64,000 nt of DNA from CAZAQV01 sp964487255 (GTDB taxonomy: Bacteria; Myxococcota_A; Polyangia; Polyangiales; CAZAQV01): NCBI GenBank assembly GCA_964487255.1, contig CAZAQV010000026.1:26955-90954 (forward strand). The letters are read 5' to 3'. Numbering within the stretch: position 1 is the first letter of the stretch; each line of letters begins with the position of its first letter. This document shows positions 44,398 through 52,305 of the stretch, in pieces. The notes below the pieces were generated by a model. The model saw only the letters and a program-made list of their open reading frames with translations, was not told the DNA's origin and ran no database searches. Position numbers and translations under genes: made by a program.

Positions 44398-45009
44398 ATG
44401 CGTTTTCTCACACCGTGTGTCGCAGTCACTTTGTCCGTTATTTGTGTGTGCTGCGCGCGTGTGCACGAAGCGACCGTCAGAAATAGCCACGACTCTCCTC
44501 CAACGCAGGCGTTCGAGTGTCCGAACGTAGAAGCAAGTCAAGTTCGTGTTACTGCGCACGGAGGTATCGCAGGCGCCGCATTCAACACCATGGCTGGCTT
44601 TGATGAAGCTCAACGACTGGGCGCCGATGCGATAGGTGTCCTTCTGCGTTACTTGCCTGACGGCACATTCGTCATCCTCGGCAACCACGCGCTCAATGAC
44701 CTACTGGATCATTCAGGCTGCCTGGCTGCAGAATCGTCTAGCGAGGCATCCCATCTCGTCAGTGAGTCGCGCGAAATCATGACTCTCACAGACTTGCTGT
44801 ACCGACTAGAACTTCCCCTGCGGATTGAGGTACGGCTCGCTGAGAATTTTGTTTCGCGGGAGTACAGCAACATCGGCCCCTGCGCAGTGCCTGATGTGGA
44901 ACAGGTAGCCACTCAACTCGCCCAAACCCTTCTGAAGCAATGGCTCGTCTCTGCGAACGCGTCGTACCTTGAAGGCTACGAATTGTTCGTCACAGTTCGA
45001 ACGGATTGA
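44398..45009 (+). CDS. Degenerate GDPD-like lipoprotein
   Basis: ATG 44398 gives 203 residues with a signal and possible lipobox at SVICVCC. The rest follows glycerophosphodiester phosphodiesterase order: VTAHGGIAGAAFNTMAGF stands where HRG...ENTLAAF is expected, then LGADAIGVLLRYLPDGTFVILGNHALN. The first His (54) and DG (88-89) remain, but the ENT Glu is Phe62, the metal-binding Glu of IE is Gly80, and the HD pair reads HA. Catalysis by the usual mechanism is unlikely. It overlaps the convergent vapC-like gene by 20 nt. Confidence 0.6.
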   Translation: MRFLTPCVAVTLSVICVCCARVHEATVRNSHDSPPTQAFECPNVEASQVRVTAHGGIAGAAFNTMAGFDEAQRLGADAIGVLLRYLPDGTFVILGNHALNDLLDHSGCLAAESSSEASHLVSESREIMTLTDLLYRLELPLRIEVRLAENFVSREYSNIGPCAVPDVEQVATQLAQTLLKQWLVSANASYLEGYELFVTVRTD

Positions 45010-45412
45010 CCAAGTTGAGTTCGGTGTGTTCGAAGTCACTTTGGTTGCGTGTCGCGAGCGTCAGGGAATGATGCAATGCGATCGCGGCAATTTGCGAGTC
45101 GACCGCAGGTAGGCGCACCCCCTGTTTCTCAGTGCGCGCCAGGAGCTGCCCCCAGCGTAGCGCCACGTCGGGCGTGAAACTCAGGACGCGTCCGCGCATT
45201 TTCTCGATCAACACGTTCAGCCATTCTTCGTAGCTCCTGCGGCGTCTTCCTTTCGCCAGTCTTTGGATGCCATGATTGATCTCCCCGATCGAAACCGAAC
45301 TCATGAAGAGCTCCTTCTCGTTCTTCCGTAACCACTCAAGCACGCGCGGGTTTGGCCGCTTCTTCAGCGGTTCACTCCAGACATTGGTGTCGACGAGAAA
45401 ACGTTCGCTCAT
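44990..45412 (-). CDS. vapC: VapC-type PIN-domain toxin
   Basis: ATG 45412 overlaps the antitoxin stop (ATGA). The 140-residue protein has a PIN fold with all four expected acidic positions: Asp8 in LVDTNVWSE, Glu44 in IGEINHG, Asp105 in PAVDSQIAA and Asp126 in TRNQSDFEH. VapC toxins are RNases that cut tRNA or rRNA when freed from antitoxin. The module lies inside the pyrimidine locus between the GDPD-like gene and the transporter. Confidence 0.92.
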   Translation of the reverse strand: MSERFLVDTNVWSEPLKKRPNPRVLEWLRKNEKELFMSSVSIGEINHGIQRLAKGRRRRSYEEWLNVLIEKMRGRVLSFTPDVALRWGQLLARTEKQGVRLPAVDSQIAAIALHHSLTLATRNQSDFEHTELNLVNPFEL

Positions 45413-45660
45413 TCGCCCAACGCGTCGAAGTCCGTGACCCGCGGCAAATCTTGGCTGCGCTCCGGGACGTTTAGCTCTCCAGGACATGCTACCAAATGGT
45501 CGACAACGCCGTGATTGGGTGGGCTTGTAATGCGTCTCAGCATGATCGCCCCATCATCGGTGACCCAAATCTCGAAGTCATCGCCAGGCTGCAGCCCTAG
45601 CTGTTCGCGCACAACGGACGGCAGGACGATTTGGCCCTTCTGAGAAAGCACGGTAGTCAT
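45409..45660 (-). CDS. vapB: AbrB/SpoVT-type antitoxin
   Basis: The 83-residue protein begins with an AbrB/MazE swapped-hairpin domain (LSQKGQIVLPSVVREQLGLQPGDDFEI), which binds DNA, and ends with a flexible acidic tail of the sort that wraps the VapC toxin. The ATG at 45660 abuts a perfect palindrome (45660-45678), and no ribosome site is seen, so the transcript may be leaderless or nearly so. It is translationally coupled to vapC. Confidence 0.9.
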   Translation of the reverse strand: MTTVLSQKGQIVLPSVVREQLGLQPGDDFEIWVTDDGAIMLRRITSPPNHGVVDHLVACPGELNVPERSQDLPRVTDFDALGE

Positions 45661-45678
45661 GGTAAGATTATCTTACCA
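45660..45678. promoter_or_regulatory. Perfect palindromic operator at the vapB start
   Basis: TGGTAAGAT-T-ATCTTACCA is a perfect inverted repeat with 9-bp arms. Its left end touches the vapB start codon and it lies in the 69-bp divergent region shared with the NCS1 transporter gene. VapBC complexes usually bind such palindromes to repress their own operon; here the transporter could also be affected. Confidence 0.65.
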
Positions 45679-45729
45679 CTCGACCTCGCCCGGCGCAACG
45701 CGCGCTTACGTGATAGGCGTATCGCGGCC

Positions 45730-47223
45730 ATGAGCGAAGCATTTCCGACCGAGGTACCGGGCGCCGACCCGCTGCTAATCAACGATGACTTGGCGCCCAC
45801 GGCCGACGAGGGCCGAACCTGGAAGTGGACCAGCATCGCTGCCCTTTGGGTCGGCATGGTGGTATGCGTGCCGACCTACATGCTCGCCTCCGGCATGATT
45901 CAACAGGGCATGAGCTGGTGGCAAGCGGTGCTCACGGTGCTGCTCGGCAACGCCATTGTGCTCGTACCAATGATGCTCGTCGGACACGCAGGGACGAAAT
46001 ACGGCATTCCATTTCCCGTTCTGCTTCGCTCCTCGTTCGGTCCCATGGGCGCGAACGTGCCCGCGGTGCTTCGCGGGCTCGTCGCCTGCGGCTGGTTCGG
46101 CATCCAAACCTGGGTCGGTGGCTCGGCCATTTACACGCTGCTCAACGCCCTCAGTAGCGGCGGCTTTAAGGGCGCGCCTTTGCCTGTACTCGGCATCGAC
46201 CTGTGGCAAACGATTTGCTTCGTCGGTTTTTGGGCGCTGCACGTTTGGTTCATCGCCAAAGGCACCGAATCGATTCGCTGGCTCGAAACCTATGCCGCGC
46301 CTTTTCTGATCGTGATGGGCCTTGCGCTCCTGGCCTGGGCCTACCAACGCGCCGGCGGCTTCGGGAACATGCTCTCAACACCGAGCGCCTTCGCAGCGGG
46401 CAGCGAAAAAGAAGGCCAGTTCTGGAGCGTCTTTTTTCCGAACCTCACCGCGATGGTCGGCTTTTGGGCCACCCTCTCGCTCAACATCCCGGACTTCACG
46501 CGCTATTGCAAAACGCAGCGCGATCAAGTCATGGGCCAGGCGATTGGCTTGCCCCCGACCATGGCCCTTTTCGCATTCATCGGCGTCGCCGTGACTTCAG
46601 CGACCGTCGTCATCTTCGGTGAGGCCATCTGGGACCCCGTCGCCCTGCTCGGCAGAATGGGCGGCATCGCAAGCATCGTCGCCCTCTTTGTGCTCGCCAT
46701 CGCAACGCTCACCACGAATCTGGCAGCCAATGTCGTCGCGCCCGCCAACGGCTTTTCGAACCTCAACCCCAAGCGCATCTCGTTCAAGATGGGCGGCTAC
46801 ATTACAGCCGGTCTTGGCTTGGTGATGTTCCCCTGGAAGCTGCTCGAGTCGACGGGCGGCTATATCTTCACCTGGCTCATCGGCTACTCGGCGCTTCTGG
46901 GACCAATCGCCGGCATTCTGATCGCGGACTACTTCATCGTTCGCCGGACCGAGCTTGACGTCTCGTCGCTGTTCCGACGCGGCGGCATGTATGAGGGAAA
47001 GAACGGTTGGAATCCCATCGCGTTGGCCGCGCTCGTCCTCGGTGTTTTGCCCAACCTGCCCGGCTTTTTGGCGACAGCTGGCGCGGTGAACGATGTGCCT
47101 GCATTCTTTACGGAGCTGTACACCTACGCCTGGTTCGTCGGGTTTCTGCTCTCCGGCGGTATCTACGCGGCGCTCGCGCAGGAAAACAAGAAGAAAGCGC
47201 AACCGTCCGCTGCCACGCCCTAG
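45730..47223 (+). CDS. NCS1-family nucleobase:cation symporter
   Basis: From ATG 45730 the 497-residue protein has about 12 membrane helices and NCS1 landmarks: WTSIAALWVGMVVCVPTYMLASGMI in helix 1, RSSFGPMGANVPAVLRGLVACGWFGIQTWVGG in helices 2-3 (split motif), and NLTAMVGFWATLSLNIPDFTRY near helix 6. It should import uracil, thymine, allantoin, hydantoin or a related base with Na+ or H+. Position next to the pyrimidine genes favours a pyrimidine. The final 15 residues are basic and cytoplasmic. Confidence 0.9.
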   Translation: MSEAFPTEVPGADPLLINDDLAPTADEGRTWKWTSIAALWVGMVVCVPTYMLASGMIQQGMSWWQAVLTVLLGNAIVLVPMMLVGHAGTKYGIPFPVLLRSSFGPMGANVPAVLRGLVACGWFGIQTWVGGSAIYTLLNALSSGGFKGAPLPVLGIDLWQTICFVGFWALHVWFIAKGTESIRWLETYAAPFLIVMGLALLAWAYQRAGGFGNMLSTPSAFAAGSEKEGQFWSVFFPNLTAMVGFWATLSLNIPDFTRYCKTQRDQVMGQAIGLPPTMALFAFIGVAVTSATVVIFGEAIWDPVALLGRMGGIASIVALFVLAIATLTTNLAANVVAPANGFSNLNPKRISFKMGGYITAGLGLVMFPWKLLESTGGYIFTWLIGYSALLGPIAGILIADYFIVRRTELDVSSLFRRGGMYEGKNGWNPIALAALVLGVLPNLPGFLATAGAVNDVPAFFTELYTYAWFVGFLLSGGIYAALAQENKKKAQPSAATP

Positions 47224-47253
47224 ATTTTGAACAAAAGACAAGGAAAAACGAAA

Positions 47254-48747
47254 ATGAGCACCTTCCCCGCATTCAAAGCACGCGACTACGAATACTGCGA
47301 ATACGCCCCCGCCAGAAACTATATCGGTGGCGAGTGGAGCGACGCACAAAGTGGCAATACCGCCGACGTGATCAATCCTCGACACGGCAAGGCGATAGCC
47401 AAAGTGGCGATGAGCGACAGCGCCGATGTCGAGCGCGCCGTCGGCGCAGCCGCAGCTGCCCAAAAGGAATGGTCGAGTTGGCCCGTGCGCGAGCGAGCCC
47501 AAGTGCTCTATCAACTTCGCGATCAGCTGCTCAAACACGCCGACGAACTCGCGTGGATCGTCAGCCACGAAAACGGCAAGACCTACGGCGAATCGGTCGC
47601 TGAGGTCGCCAAAGCGATCGAGTGTCTCGAGTTTGGTTGTTCCATCCCAAACATGGGCGCCGGGCAGCAGCTCGACGTCAGCCGCGGCGTCAATTGCCAA
47701 AACATCTACGCACCGCTAGGTGTCGTGGCGGGCGTCGTTCCCTTCAACTTCCCGCTCATGGTGCCATTCTGGATGCTGCCGCAGGCGCTGATGGGCGGAA
47801 ACGCGTTTATCATGAAGCCGTCGGAGCAGGTGCCGCTCTCAGTCTCGCGCTTGGTCTCGCTCATCGAAGAGACTGATCTGCCGCGCGGTGTGTTCAACGT
47901 CGTGCAAGGCGGCCAGGAGGCGGTCGAAGCCCTGTGCGATAACGAAGGCATCTCCGCGCTCGCATTTGTCGGTTCCACCCGCGTCGCCAAAATCGTCTAC
48001 AGCCGTGCCGCAGCTTCGGGCAAGCGAGCGCTTTGCCTCGGTGGCGCGAAAAACCACCTGATGGTTGTCCCCGATGCCGACCCGGCGCTCACGGCGCAAA
48101 ACGTGGTCGCTTCGTTTACCGGCTGCGCCGGCCAACGCTGCATGGCGGCCTCGGTGCTCGTCGCGATCGGCGACGTCGACCCCATCATCGATGAAATCAA
48201 GAAACAAGCTAGCGCGATCAAAGTCGGCGAGGATCTGGGCGCGATCATCACCGAAGGTGCCGTCAAGCGCATCACCGGCTACATCGATAACGCGGAGAAG
48301 GATGGCGCCAAGATCGTACTCGACGGACGCGGCAAGAAAGGCAACGAGGGCGGCTATTGGGTCGGGCCGACCATCATCGACGCCTGCAAGCCCACGGATG
48401 CAACTGCGTGTGAGGAAATCTTCGGACCGGTCATTTCCATCGTACGCGTCAAGACGCTCGATGAAGCGCTCGCCATCGAAAACAAGAACCCCTACGGCAA
48501 TGCCGCAGCGATCTACACCACCAGTGGCAAGGTTGCGCGCTACGTTACCGAGCGCGCCCAAGCGGGCATGGTGGGCGTCAACATCGGTGTCCCCGTCCCC
48601 CGCGAACCCTTCGGTTTTGGCGGCTGGAACGACAGCAAGTTCGGCCACGGCGACATCACGGGCTGGGACGGCTATCGCTTCTGGACGCGGATCCGCAAAG
48701 TCACCAGTAAGTGGGAGACCCAAAAAGACGCCACCTGGATGAGCTAA
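47254..48747 (+). CDS. mmsA: CoA-acylating methylmalonate-semialdehyde dehydrogenase
   Basis: ATG 47254 has AAGGAAAA upstream; the TTG at 47227 is less likely. The 497-residue aldehyde dehydrogenase has the catalytic Cys296 in CAGQRCMAAS. At the usual general-base Glu position it reads Asn267 in LGGAKNHLMV, the mark of the CoA-dependent MMSDH group. It would turn malonate or methylmalonate semialdehyde into acetyl-CoA or propionyl-CoA, completing pyrimidine catabolism. It is 30 nt after the NCS1 gene and convergent with a lipoprotein gene. Confidence 0.93.
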   Translation: MSTFPAFKARDYEYCEYAPARNYIGGEWSDAQSGNTADVINPRHGKAIAKVAMSDSADVERAVGAAAAAQKEWSSWPVRERAQVLYQLRDQLLKHADELAWIVSHENGKTYGESVAEVAKAIECLEFGCSIPNMGAGQQLDVSRGVNCQNIYAPLGVVAGVVPFNFPLMVPFWMLPQALMGGNAFIMKPSEQVPLSVSRLVSLIEETDLPRGVFNVVQGGQEAVEALCDNEGISALAFVGSTRVAKIVYSRAAASGKRALCLGGAKNHLMVVPDADPALTAQNVVASFTGCAGQRCMAASVLVAIGDVDPIIDEIKKQASAIKVGEDLGAIITEGAVKRITGYIDNAEKDGAKIVLDGRGKKGNEGGYWVGPTIIDACKPTDATACEEIFGPVISIVRVKTLDEALAIENKNPYGNAAAIYTTSGKVARYVTERAQAGMVGVNIGVPVPREPFGFGGWNDSKFGHGDITGWDGYRFWTRIRKVTSKWETQKDATWMS

Positions 48748-48754
48748 AGGAGCA

Positions 48755-50311
48755 TCAGGGTGGCGTGTATTTGACGGCGAACGGTGCGTTGGAGTTGGCA
48801 CCGTCCACGAACAGAATGTAGCGCTGACCGGCTGCCAGCGTCGGTTCCAGCAAGAGCGGTAAATATCCGTCGCACGCGAGCGAGACGTTACAGTTGTCTT
48901 CATAGATGTACATCGCGTGATCGAAAAATCCGTTGGAAAAAGCAAGTCCCTCAAAACGCGCCTTTCCGCCAGCCGCGGAAACGAAATTGGCAAGCCCTTC
49001 GCGACCCGCTCCAGCGCTATCACACGCCCCATCATAAGTGGGGGAGTCGCGGGTCTTGCCGATCCACGTGCCACCCAGTGAAATATCGAGCGATGCACCG
49101 CACAGATTCTGTGCGGGTGTGGTCGCCTTGACGGTGACCCTGGCGCGACCGCTCGAGCCCTCGACCGAATCGACCAAGAGGTAAAAGTCGCCAGTTCTCT
49201 GGCGCCAGATTCGCGAGCCCTTGGGGTTTGTTCCCGGCGAATCATCGTCGCAAACACCGCTTCCGAAAGCATTTTGTGAGCAGTTTCCAGGACTGACGGC
49301 GAGGATGGTATCGAAGGCGCTTTCGGTCGCGTCGATCAAGACGTCGGCCTCTGCGTCCGGTCGGATGCGAAAGACAGCGTCGGGTCCGTTGAGCTTGGCA
49401 GGCCCGTGACAAGAGGTCACGTAGCGGCTCGTGAACTGACTTACCTCGAACTCGATAGTGCGCGTTTGGCCAATTTTGAGATCCACGTCCAGAACGCCCG
49501 AGCAAGAGTCGGGAATCGACGTGCACGACTCGTCCGAGCGACCGTTGCAGTTCTCATCGCGACCGTTACAAAACTCCTTTGCACCAGGGTAGATGCTCGG
49601 GTTGCTGTCGTCACAGTCTCCTTGCTGGCAAACCTCGCTCACGGCGGCAACACCATCGCCGTCCTCGTCGATCTTTCCGAACTCACACTGCCCTGTGTCC
49701 GGGTTACAGACGTCGAGCGTGCAGCCGTCGCCATCGTCACAGGTTTTGGACACCGGTCGACAGCCGCGCCCATCAGCCTCTGCATGCTCGCCGCAGACGC
49801 CGACGACGCAAAGGTCTTCGTAGTTGCACAGCTCGTTGTTCGCCTCGTTTGAGCACGCTCCGTCTTGACAACGGTCGACGGTACAATCGAGTCCATCGTC
49901 GCAGTTGATGGGCTGCCCCGCTTCGCAACCGTTCGAAACGCAGGTCTCGACACCGTCACAGGCGTTGCCGTTGTCACAGTCCTCGTCGCGCTCGCAACTC
50001 GTGCGCACACAACCGGCGATCGTATCGCAGCGTTCGTCGGACCCGCACAAGGCGTCGTCGGGGACGTTCTGGCAACTGTCCTCATCGCAGCTGTCGGCCG
50101 TGCAGTCGAGTTGGTCGTCGCAGTCGGCAGGCACGCAACCGGTCACGGGCCCACCGTCAACGCGCGCGCCGAGGCGGTCCTTGTCGGGGCTCACCAGCAC
50201 GCTGCAACCCACCATTGCTCCGCAACCCACGGTCAGCAGTGCAACGAGCAGGACCTGCGCGCTTCGCTCGCGCTTCGGGCGACCGCACAACCCAGGAGGA
50301 TTCCCCATCAT
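48755..50311 (-). CDS. Cys-rich MopE-like lipoprotein
   Basis: ATG 50311 (or ATG 50308) gives about 518 residues, with signal peptide and lipobox near VGCGAMVGC. The N-terminal half is a series of Cys-rich units (CDDQLDCTADSCDEDSC type, repeated five or more times). A putative metal-binding motif of the MopE kind follows (DCDDSNPSIYPGAKEFC, then CNGRDENCNGRSDESC). The C-terminal half is beta-rich and may be a carbohydrate- or protein-binding sandwich. It is probably displayed at the cell surface; the ligand is unknown. Confidence 0.8.
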   Translation of the reverse strand: MMGNPPGLCGRPKRERSAQVLLVALLTVGCGAMVGCSVLVSPDKDRLGARVDGGPVTGCVPADCDDQLDCTADSCDEDSCQNVPDDALCGSDERCDTIAGCVRTSCERDEDCDNGNACDGVETCVSNGCEAGQPINCDDGLDCTVDRCQDGACSNEANNELCNYEDLCVVGVCGEHAEADGRGCRPVSKTCDDGDGCTLDVCNPDTGQCEFGKIDEDGDGVAAVSEVCQQGDCDDSNPSIYPGAKEFCNGRDENCNGRSDESCTSIPDSCSGVLDVDLKIGQTRTIEFEVSQFTSRYVTSCHGPAKLNGPDAVFRIRPDAEADVLIDATESAFDTILAVSPGNCSQNAFGSGVCDDDSPGTNPKGSRIWRQRTGDFYLLVDSVEGSSGRARVTVKATTPAQNLCGASLDISLGGTWIGKTRDSPTYDGACDSAGAGREGLANFVSAAGGKARFEGLAFSNGFFDHAMYIYEDNCNVSLACDGYLPLLLEPTLAAGQRYILFVDGANSNAPFAVKYTPP

Positions 50312-50406
50312 GCTCCATTTTGACAAAAAGGGACCCAAAGAGCGAGCCGTTGCACGCGATATGCGCGATTGCCTCCCCTCAACTTGGCCGCTAGGCTGCG
50401 CGCCTC

Positions 50407-50922
50407 ATGCGACTCGTTCTTACCCTGCCCATTTTGCTTCTCGCAAACTGCTCGTTGGTCACGGTTCAGCAGGCCCCATTCGACCCGCTTCGAGTCCAGG
50501 CCGTGCAACCCGACAAGCCACCACCGCGCGTCGTGCTCATGCCCTCGAGTATCCGCATCACAGAAAAGATTCGGTTTGCCTTTGACTCTGCGGAAATCGA
50601 AACCGTCTCGTATTCGTTGCTCGACGAGATCGTGGCCGTGCTCAAACAGAACCCACAGATCAAAGAGGTGCGGATCGAGGGGCACACGGACAGTCAGGGT
50701 GCCGCGGCATACAACAGAAAACTTTCACAAGAGCGCGCACAATCGGTGAAGCAGTACTTCGTCGATAAGGGCGTGGCTTCCGGACGTTTGCGTACCAAGG
50801 GCTACGGACCCGACCGGCCGATTACCGATGGGACGGACGAGGCTTCGTACGAAATCAACCGTCGGGTCGAGTTCACCATTCTCAAACAGACCGACAAAGA
50901 AGTTTTGGTCGAAAGCGAATAG
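50407..50922 (+). CDS. OmpA-family peptidoglycan-associated lipoprotein
   Basis: The 171-residue lipoprotein (lipobox LLANC) carries an OmpA-like peptidoglycan-binding domain: IRFAFDSAEI, VRIEGHTDSQGAAAYN, LSQERAQSVKQYF and ending INRRVEFTI. The Asp and Arg that bind diaminopimelate in this family (HTD, and NRRVEF) are present. It should tether the outer membrane to the cell wall, like Pal. The next gene follows by 17 nt. Confidence 0.92.
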   Translation: MRLVLTLPILLLANCSLVTVQQAPFDPLRVQAVQPDKPPPRVVLMPSSIRITEKIRFAFDSAEIETVSYSLLDEIVAVLKQNPQIKEVRIEGHTDSQGAAAYNRKLSQERAQSVKQYFVDKGVASGRLRTKGYGPDRPITDGTDEASYEINRRVEFTILKQTDKEVLVESE

Positions 50923-50939
50923 GAAGCGCAAAGCGAATC

Positions 50940-51323
50940 ATGAACAAAACAATGTTGAGTCTCACCTTTTTCTCGCTCGCGCTCTGTGGATGTGCGGGGG
51001 CGGGCTTCGGAAAAGCCGTTCGCGCAGACATCCAAAAGCAGATGGGCACTGCCGAGCCGATGATTCAGTCTTGCTACGCGTCCGCCTTGCAACGCGACCG
51101 CAAGGCGACAGGGACCATGGTCGTTCGGGTCAAGACCGACCCGGAAACCGGGGAGTTTCGGCGCGCGAGCGTCACCTCGTCGGAGATCAACGATCCGCAA
51201 CTTGACCAGTGCGTACTTGGTACCATCACCAAGCTCAAGCTCGACGAGCCGACCAAAACCTCCGTCGAAGCCGACTACCCCATCGAGTTTACACCGGTTC
51301 AGAGCGAGTCGAGCGACAGCTAG
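50940..51323 (+). CDS. AgmX/PglI C-terminal-type lipoprotein
   Basis: The 127-residue lipoprotein (lipobox LALCGC) has a domain like the C-terminal part of myxobacterial AgmX/PglI: two conserved Cys in MIQSCYASAL and LDQCVLGTI, and a TonB-C-like strand TGTMVVRVKTDPETG. The pair of Cys probably forms a disulfide. In Myxococcus, AgmX-type proteins are linked to gliding and envelope machinery; this small version may be a general envelope factor. It overlaps the convergent gene by 4 nt. Confidence 0.8.
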   Translation: MNKTMLSLTFFSLALCGCAGAGFGKAVRADIQKQMGTAEPMIQSCYASALQRDRKATGTMVVRVKTDPETGEFRRASVTSSEINDPQLDQCVLGTITKLKLDEPTKTSVEADYPIEFTPVQSESSDS

Positions 51324-52147
51324 ATCGGGCTGTCGGCAGTCCGACAATCGAGCTGCTGTGACTTGAGGCCAGGTGGTAGCGCTTGAGAAAACGCGCCCTC
51401 TGGCACTTCGACATCCACCGCAACTTCCTTAAAACGAATGGTCGTGTCGATCTTCCGTTCGGGCATCCGGTAGCGTATCTCCGACGGCAGCCAGTAGCTG
51501 GCACGCTTTTCGTAATCGTCGAAGACAACGCTCCACAAGGTCTGTCCCTTGTCGTCCAGTTCCGAGATCGAGACGATCTGCAGCGGCGCTTTGTCTTCAG
51601 GCCGCTCGAACTTCTCAACTCGCTTGAACTTCAGCGAGCCGCGGGCGCGCAAGAACACGAGCGAGACGGTGCCATCGTCGCACGTTTGTTCTTCAAACGT
51701 CACGTCATCGCCGACATTTCCGCGCAGGCCTCTGGGGTCACCGTAGAGCAGCGCCACAACCTCGTGCGCACGCAGCGGTAGCCCCGTGAGGCGCTCGATA
51801 TTTGCGGCGCATGAACGGCCTTCAAAGAACTGATTTTCTTTTTGGTCCCAGAGCGCAAACTGTCCCGCCTCACTGGTGAAGGTGGACGCCGGACCGAACT
51901 GCGTCATGACGTCGAAACGGAGGCTGTCTTCACGTTTGGCGAACATCATCACGGTGCCGCGGATACGCTGCCCGTCTCCCCATTGCTCAACCCGCGCCTC
52001 GGCGCGGATCGACTTCGGACCCGCAGGCGTTTCACCGGACTTGGAGGGTTCGAGCGCACGCGTGATCTCAGGTCCCGTCGGACACATCGCGCCTCCACAC
52101 CCCATCACAGCAACCATGAGACCAACCGCGCCAAGGATGGATTGCAC
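51320..52147 (-). CDS. LolB/DUF4292-like outer-membrane lipoprotein
   Basis: GTG 52147 is chosen since it puts lipobox VAVMGC about 18 residues from the start. ATG 52309 would overlap the upstream stop by ATGA but adds 54 residues before the signal. The 275-residue product has the half-barrel pattern of lipid-handling LolB/LolA-type proteins: IRAEARVEQWGDGQRIRGTV, LRFDVMTQFG, FALWDQKENQFFEG and VEVPEGAFSQALPPG. It may carry lipoprotein or lipid. The family call is by fold pattern only. Confidence 0.65.
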   Translation of the reverse strand: MQSILGAVGLMVAVMGCGGAMCPTGPEITRALEPSKSGETPAGPKSIRAEARVEQWGDGQRIRGTVMMFAKREDSLRFDVMTQFGPASTFTSEAGQFALWDQKENQFFEGRSCAANIERLTGLPLRAHEVVALLYGDPRGLRGNVGDDVTFEEQTCDDGTVSLVFLRARGSLKFKRVEKFERPEDKAPLQIVSISELDDKGQTLWSVVFDDYEKRASYWLPSEIRYRMPERKIDTTIRFKEVAVDVEVPEGAFSQALPPGLKSQQLDCRTADSPI

Positions 52148-52305
52148 GGAGTAGAAGATCGGTGAGGCGCGGATTCGGGACTGGTGCGCGAGGCGCGTCC
52201 AGAACGAGGCGCGTTGAGTACCGGAGCGGAATGTACGTGTTCGGTACCTGAGCACCGGAAACGGAAACGCAACGAAGTGCTGGACGATGGATCGCGTGCC
52301 AAACT

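Noticed and set aside
46597..47700. 367-residue minus-strand ORF opposite the NCS1 and mmsA genes
   Set aside because: It spans two genuine genes on the other strand and shows shadow-frame composition.
47839..49272. 477-residue minus-strand ORF opposite mmsA and the MopE-like gene
   Set aside because: It crosses the boundary of two real genes and matches no family.
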